A stretch of 64,000 nt of DNA, taken from NCBI GenBank assembly GCA_028023455.1, contig JAQFVV010012398.1:4984682-5048681 (forward strand), in the 5' to 3' direction. Below, one piece after another: positions 58,768 through 64,000 of the stretch (position 1 is the stretch's first letter; each line of letters starts with the position of its first letter). A program made the translations under genes and the position numbers. The notes below the pieces were generated by a model, which was given only the letters and a program-made list of their open reading frames with translations, made no database searches and was not told the origin of the DNA. The DNA is from Epiperipatus broadwayi (Eukaryota; Onychophora; Udeonychophora; Euonychophora; Peripatidae).

Positions 58768-59013
58768 AAAATAAATAAATATTTGAATGGCCTTATTGCT
58801 CAAGCATTAACAAAAAGTTTAAATGCTGCAAATGCCAGCACTGGAATCACTCAGAGGCATGCTATTACCCAACTAAACCATGCACACAAAAAATTAATTC
58901 ATCTTTATGGAGCTAAACAATTAAAAATATTTGTTAATTTCTTGGAATTAAAAAAAAAAGTGTTAAAGAGAACATTTTGCAGAGAGATCATAAAATTGCC
59001 ATTCTTAATATAA
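58768..59013 (+). CDS. possible exon, unrecognised protein
   Basis: An open stretch with codon use less AT-driven than the surroundings: NGLIAQALTKSLNAANASTG, then a QRHAITQLNHAHKKLIHLYG segment, largely helical in character. It opens after a TAA at 58765-58767 and has no good ATG; the track-style start is a TTG. It follows TTTGTTATTTCAG (58747-58759) closely, but the stop in between rules out a simple splice to that site. It may be an exon, a retrocopy fragment or chance. No family recognised. Confidence 0.25.
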   Translation, partial: KINKYLNGLIAQALTKSLNAANASTGITQRHAITQLNHAHKKLIHLYGAKQLKIFVNFLELKKKVLKRTFCREIIKLPFLI

Positions 59014-59440
59014 AGTCTGTACGATGATATGTGTACACAATAGTTTCTTTTTGGCGTAATATATATATATAACACACTGATTGAACTTTTTTATATATAT
59101 TTTACGGATGGTAGCATGATAGCTGCTAGTGGCAGCTGATTCATTGAATTTTTTTCTTTTTAAAATTGCGGAAAACTATAAGCATGACATTTACAAAAAT
59201 CCTAGCATTCTCTGCTGTTTGAATTGCTTTTTAACATGGCATATTGTATGTTAACATCTGACAAAATTTGTATTCTTTATTGATATTTTTATTGATAGGT
59301 TCATTTAATTTTTTTTCTTTTCTGCGCATAAAGAAGAGAAAGGCGTAATTTTCATTTCAGCAAGATTCTGTAGTAAAATGGATTAAAGATGTCTAGATTA
59401 TTCAAGACCTTCATCCTGATAAAAACGTAATATCACAAAT

Positions 59441-59940
59441 ATTCAATTTTAATTTTTTTGGTATTTTAAATTTTTCTATTATTTGCATAGTATTATTTTA
59501 ATTTTTATTATTATTTGATAAATTATAATTTATTAATGTGTTTGCATTTGTGTTAGTGTGTCTAGTATATAAATTATACTCATATTCAAATATAATGTAG
59601 TGGTTTATGTATAATATAATTTTGGGGCTCTTAAGTATTCAATTTTAATTTTTTTTGTATAGTATTTTAAATTTTTTTATTATTTGCATAGTTTTATTAT
59701 TTTTATAAATTATTAATGTGTTTGCATTTGTATTAGTGTGTGTAGTATATAAATTATACTTGTATTCAAATATGACATAGTGGTGTGTGTACAATGTAAT
59801 TTTGAGGCTCTGATCCAAGTTTGAGGCAACCTTATTTTATAGATATAATGATTCTCAAAAGGTTTAATAATTTATTAGTGTGTTTATATTTGTATTAGTG
59901 TGTTTGCATTTGCACTTGCATGATTGTGTTTGTATAACAA
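59441..59940 (+). repeat. tandem duplication, about 185-195 bp unit, two and a half copies
   Basis: 59441-59635 and 59637-59813 share 'TTCAATTTTAATTTTTTT', 'TTAATGTGTTTGCATTTGT', 'TAGTATATAAATTATACT' and 'GGGGCTCT / GAGGCTCT'. A partial third unit (TTATTAGTGTGTTTATATTTG) lies near 59870-59910. Confidence 0.8.
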
Positions 59941-59944
59941 GTGT

Positions 59945-62900
59945 TGATTTTTATATATAAAATTAAGGTATTATAGAGCTGTGAAATGTAAATTTTAAGA
60001 CTGATTCTCAGATGTACAGAAAGGTTGCAGTTAATAATACAATCACAAAATTTACTGGGCATAGTATCATGTGAAAATTTTTAAAACTAATAAAGAGAGG
60101 GTTCAAGTGGTGTGTGTGGTGATAGCCACAATGGTTATGTATTCCACATGGAATTGTATACAGGCAAAGAATCATATTTTGATTCTTGCCTATGCTTTCA
60201 CATTATTTTCAAGTCTATAGCTAGCAAATGAGCTATATGAAAATAAATTATATCTCTGTGGAACAATAAATATAACAAATGGTGTGCATAAAGGATAAAC
60301 ACATTACTGATGGGCACACAAAATATAAAATGATTAGATGAAACTCATTTTATCTGTGATACAGACAGTTGCCTACAATTTCTAGTTTTAGATAAACAAG
60401 AAGCCAATTGCTATGATGACAAATGCATATTAACCTTCTGGAAATGATTTATTTTGTATCTTTTATTAGGATGAATATTTTTCTTATAGACACCTTGAGA
60501 TTTGTTAACTTTTGGGGTACAAGATAAAAATGAAGAATTCTTATGTGACTATTTTTTGGAGATTCTGAAGCTATAGATTATCTTGGGTAATAAGTATTAT
60601 GTATGGTTTGAATGAGAATTTTGTAAGGAATACAAAGAAATTATCAATGAAGATATAATGCAAACTTACTTAATGATAAATTAGAAATTGTGAACAAACA
60701 ATAAATTAATAATTATTTTGGATGTTAAAATTTCTTTTTTTTTTCTTTTTTTTTTTAATGGTTATCACTATTTATCTTAGCCTTATTGTTTTCCTCAGTT
60801 TTTTTTATTTTCTGCCAATATATAGCATTTTGCTCTAACATTATTAAAACTAAAGTTATTGTGAAAATTGTATAAAATCAGTTTTTTAAAAACTCAATAT
60901 GGCACCTAGGTCCCTGATATAGTTAAAATATATAATTTATAATAATTTATTCTTTCATTTTGGAGGCTGAGGCCTACCTACATTCTTAGGTTATCTAACA
61001 GACATCCAAGGGATTAAAATAATGGTGGCAAAGGATCAAAATTCACAGACTAAATACAGATGACCGTTTATAATCAAATTATTTAAATCAATTATAAAAG
61101 CAGTAATTAACTTTACATAAAACACCTTTAATGAAAATGAAAATAATGCATAATTTTAATATAAAGTAACTTTTAAGATTTTTTTTACTTTTTCAAATAT
61201 AAGATTTCATTGTAGAAATGAAGATTTAAAAGTTTAGAATATATTCTTAAGATGAAACAAAAAATAAATATGTTCTTTAAAATTAACAGATCATCTCCAT
61301 TTAATTATCCTTAGCTGTCAGTTTTCTGGTAGCTTTTCCTAAAAAATATATTTTAATAAAAATAACAAGCTTATCTGTACATTTTTTGAAAAACAAACTA
61401 TTCTTATCACTTTGGTTTCCCTTGATGTGAAGTGTGCTATTCAAAGTATTGACACATGAGTCATCTGGTTTCATTATTTGTACTTTATTTTGTGTTTTAT
61501 ATATATATATTTTCAATGTATTTTCTTTCAATAATATTTAATTGTTTAACAATATATATATATGGATGTGAGTGCTGAGTTTCCTGCCCAATGTCAGATA
61601 GGATAGTTAGATAAGAGATTACTATAATCAAGTTATAACAGTTGACCATTATTGATCATAGTTGCTTATGACACTCATAACACAATTTATTCTAATTTTT
61701 CAATCTTAGAGAGCCATCATAAACTTTAATAAGCTCTTCCATGAATAATATATATTTTTTATATGTAATGAAATAGTTGTTTTGGTAAAGGTTTACTTTA
61801 GTGGCCACATCATGTTTACCCTCTATTTTTTAAAATTAAAACTATTTTTGATTTGGAAAGTAGACATTTTTACTTTCATTTTGTACATTACTTAGTTTTG
61901 ACCATTTCTTAGATAAATATTATTTAAAACATTTGTATGATAAATTGAATGCTGAATTAATTACACTACATTAATTAAAATAATTACTTTATTTATTTAT
62001 TTGAAACTTAAGAATTTAAACTATCTACATTTATAACACTTGTTACAAAAAAAGACATCCTCTGGGTTCAAAAGTTCAAATTCCAGAATAATGAAAATAT
62101 GTGGATGAGAGCAAAGCGTAAGCTGAAATTCCAATCTGGTACCAGCAGAGTTTTGTTTTCATTATACCTGCAAGAATTTGCCTTCCAGAGTAGACACAGC
62201 ACTACCGCTTTTGTCTCCAATTTCCTAGTCTGCATAGGACACAATTATGCTTAAAAAGATAAATGTTTTTTTTATATTATCTTTTACATTTTAATAAATT
62301 TTAATCTAATTCTAATATAGTTACAAATCAAAAATAATAGGTCTAGTAATGTAAGTTTTTTATAGTATATAGGTAAGATTTTTGAATAATTTTTATTACA
62401 AATATGTGGGGTTTTTTTCAGTACTAATTTTAAAAATAGAGGGCGAACATGATGTGGATGCTAAAGTAAACCTTGGTTAGTCATGCAGTCTTATGCTTAG
62501 AAAGGTTGGTTTTTAATAGTTGTAAAACAATGTCAAAAAGTTGTTTAATCTATTGTAAATGGGATTAGAAAAAATACTATTTTATAAAAAAAAAATTTTT
62601 TAATAAGTTGATTTTGATATCAATAGCTGAAAGATAAAAATAAAAAAAGAATGTTTGTATAATTGAATTTTTGATTTAATGTAGATTCTTATATTATTTC
62701 AAAAACAAAAGCAAAGCATCAACAACATAACTATATTTAGGTAGATTAGTTAGAAAATAGATCTAAAAAAATAAATAATTAAAGCTCCTATATTTTTAGT
62801 TTAATAGGGAAAAAATAATTAAAATTATGATATATATATATTAATACATTTGCACTTTAGTGTTATTTGAGAGTCAATGTTTTTTTTTTTAATGAATGGT

Positions 62901-63170
62901 TAAAACTATAATTGTAATTTATACACCAAGAAAAGAATTTAATTAAGAAAATAATTATGAAAAAAAATTGATTAACTTTAATTATATATCTAAGATTAGA
63001 TAAAAAAAAGTAAGGGAGGTCACAGAGTACATAAACATATTGTCTGTGTTTTTTTAAAAGGAATTAAAGCTGAACACTATAAAAGTGTAACATGATTTTC
63101 AGTGACCTCTATAAATTTTATGAAATCTACTTCAGAGCTCATTACTTGAAATTTGAATGTGTTATCCCAA
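59945..63170. other. AT-rich non-coding stretch, no gene seen
   Basis: Over 3 kb without a credible frame; the minus frame 61301-61531 is AT-rich noise. If 58768 and 63222 are exons of one gene, this would be intron. Confidence 0.4.
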
Positions 63171-63221
63171 TAGAAGGTGTTATGTGCAAATAGAAATCTA
63201 ATTATAATGAATATCTATTTT

Positions 63222-63374
63222 CCAAGATTTAATAAGCAACATTCTAAGTTAGAAAAAGAAAGATTGAAATCAACATATAAATCTATGAAGGAAATCCTAA
63301 AACATAAAGGAACTGTCTTAGCAGAAATTTCTGTTTTAAAAAAACAACTGCTTCACTCTGGCTACATGATGCAA
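63222..63374 (+). CDS. possible exon encoding a coiled-coil segment
   Basis: Within the open frame 63177-63389, NKQHSKLEKERLKSTYKSMK followed by EILKHKGTVLAEISVLKKQL has heptad-like Leu/Ile spacing and base use less AT-extreme than the flanks. A CTATTTTCCAAG acceptor-like end sits just before 63222, and CAA-GTTACT near 63374 is a weak donor. The family is not recognised. It could equally be an old retroelement piece. Confidence 0.25.
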
Positions 63375-63389
63375 GTTACTTACAATTGA

Positions 63390-64000
63390 AACATCATTTT
63401 TAAGACTCTTTAAAACTTTTTGATCTGACTTCATAAATATATATTTGGCAATTAATATTATTAGTTAACCATTACATGTATTTTGTTTAAAAATTATCAT
63501 AAATTGGTGATATATATATATTCATGCAGAATGGAGAAGTGGTCAATTTGTTTTATAACAAATTTAAAAAACAGCGATTTTTAATTTGTGCAATAATCTA
63601 ATTATTCTAAATTTAATCTTAGTTTAAGAGTCTTAGAGGACAAATCGTTTGCTGCTCCTGATTAATATTCTTTTTTTTCAAATAACAGGAAAAAAAAACT
63701 TTATATGTGGTTTTTTTAAAATATAAGTAATTAATATTGAAGAAAAAGGTATGACAAGTAAACACTGCATTACGAATATTTCAGGTCAAGGTGTAATTCT
63801 AGGATTTAGGGAAATAACATAAAAGCACAATATTTATATAGCAATATACATTACCAGTTACAATGTGTGTGTGTGTGCTTATAGAACTATGTGGCATGCT
63901 TAAAAATTAAAATAAAATATAACATGGTAATCATTTTAATTCCAAATTAAGAGTACAAATTGTTTTATTATCCTCAAATATGATCCATTGTCTTAAACAA
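63390..64000. other. AT-rich non-coding stretch to the window end
   Basis: Short TA and GT microsatellites (63511-63521, 63864-63877). No other feature. Confidence 0.45.

Overview
This is a eukaryotic, almost certainly invertebrate animal, genomic window. It is very AT-rich (about three quarters A+T by eye), has long stretches without genes, and holds one intact protein gene and many decayed transposable elements. The species cannot be fixed from sequence alone. The mixture of several non-LTR retrotransposon families, hAT elements, a mariner remnant, tRNA-like SINE fragments and a hammerhead-ribozyme repeat fits many invertebrate phyla.

Host gene content: the only convincing intact gene is a single-exon GT31 (beta-1,3-galactosyltransferase-like) type II membrane enzyme at 13761-14846 (+), with a likely 5'UTR splice acceptor just upstream. 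Two weaker exon-like stretches lie at 58768-59013 and 63222-63374 (+); neither is recognised.

Retroelements: LINE family A occurs three times (about 2150-3384 +, 20393-21900 -, 26767-27622 -) and ends in CATCA-type repeats. LINE family B is on the minus strand as a reverse transcriptase part (49430-51300) and an endonuclease part (54160-54750), apparently split by about 2.9 kb of other DNA. LINE family C (55500-57625 -) keeps recognisable endonuclease and RTE-like RT motifs. All are broken. A young, non-autonomous LTR element (37635-42833) has two nearly identical 2.24 kb LTRs around only 0.7 kb of internal sequence.

DNA transposons: a mariner-type N-terminal transposase fragment (549-776). 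An hAT element with a perfect 8-bp target duplication and a broken transposase C-terminus (27631-29254). A second, non-coding hAT (33943-35943) filled with C-tract-bearing tandem units. A 1.3 kb foldback/palindromic repeat lies at 22642-23985.

Most notable: a repeat at 30780-31290 carries a complete type I hammerhead ribozyme (31128-31186) with every conserved core base, next to a degenerate tandem copy about 286 bp upstream. A third, core-mutated copy is at 25695-25756. This architecture resembles Penelope-like elements and animal retrozymes. Within the LTR element, three small hairpins share the loop TTACGRTGA but have different, compensating stems; I know of no description of these.

The rest is AT-rich non-coding DNA, microsatellites (including 70 uninterrupted AAT units) and dispersed repeats of unknown class.
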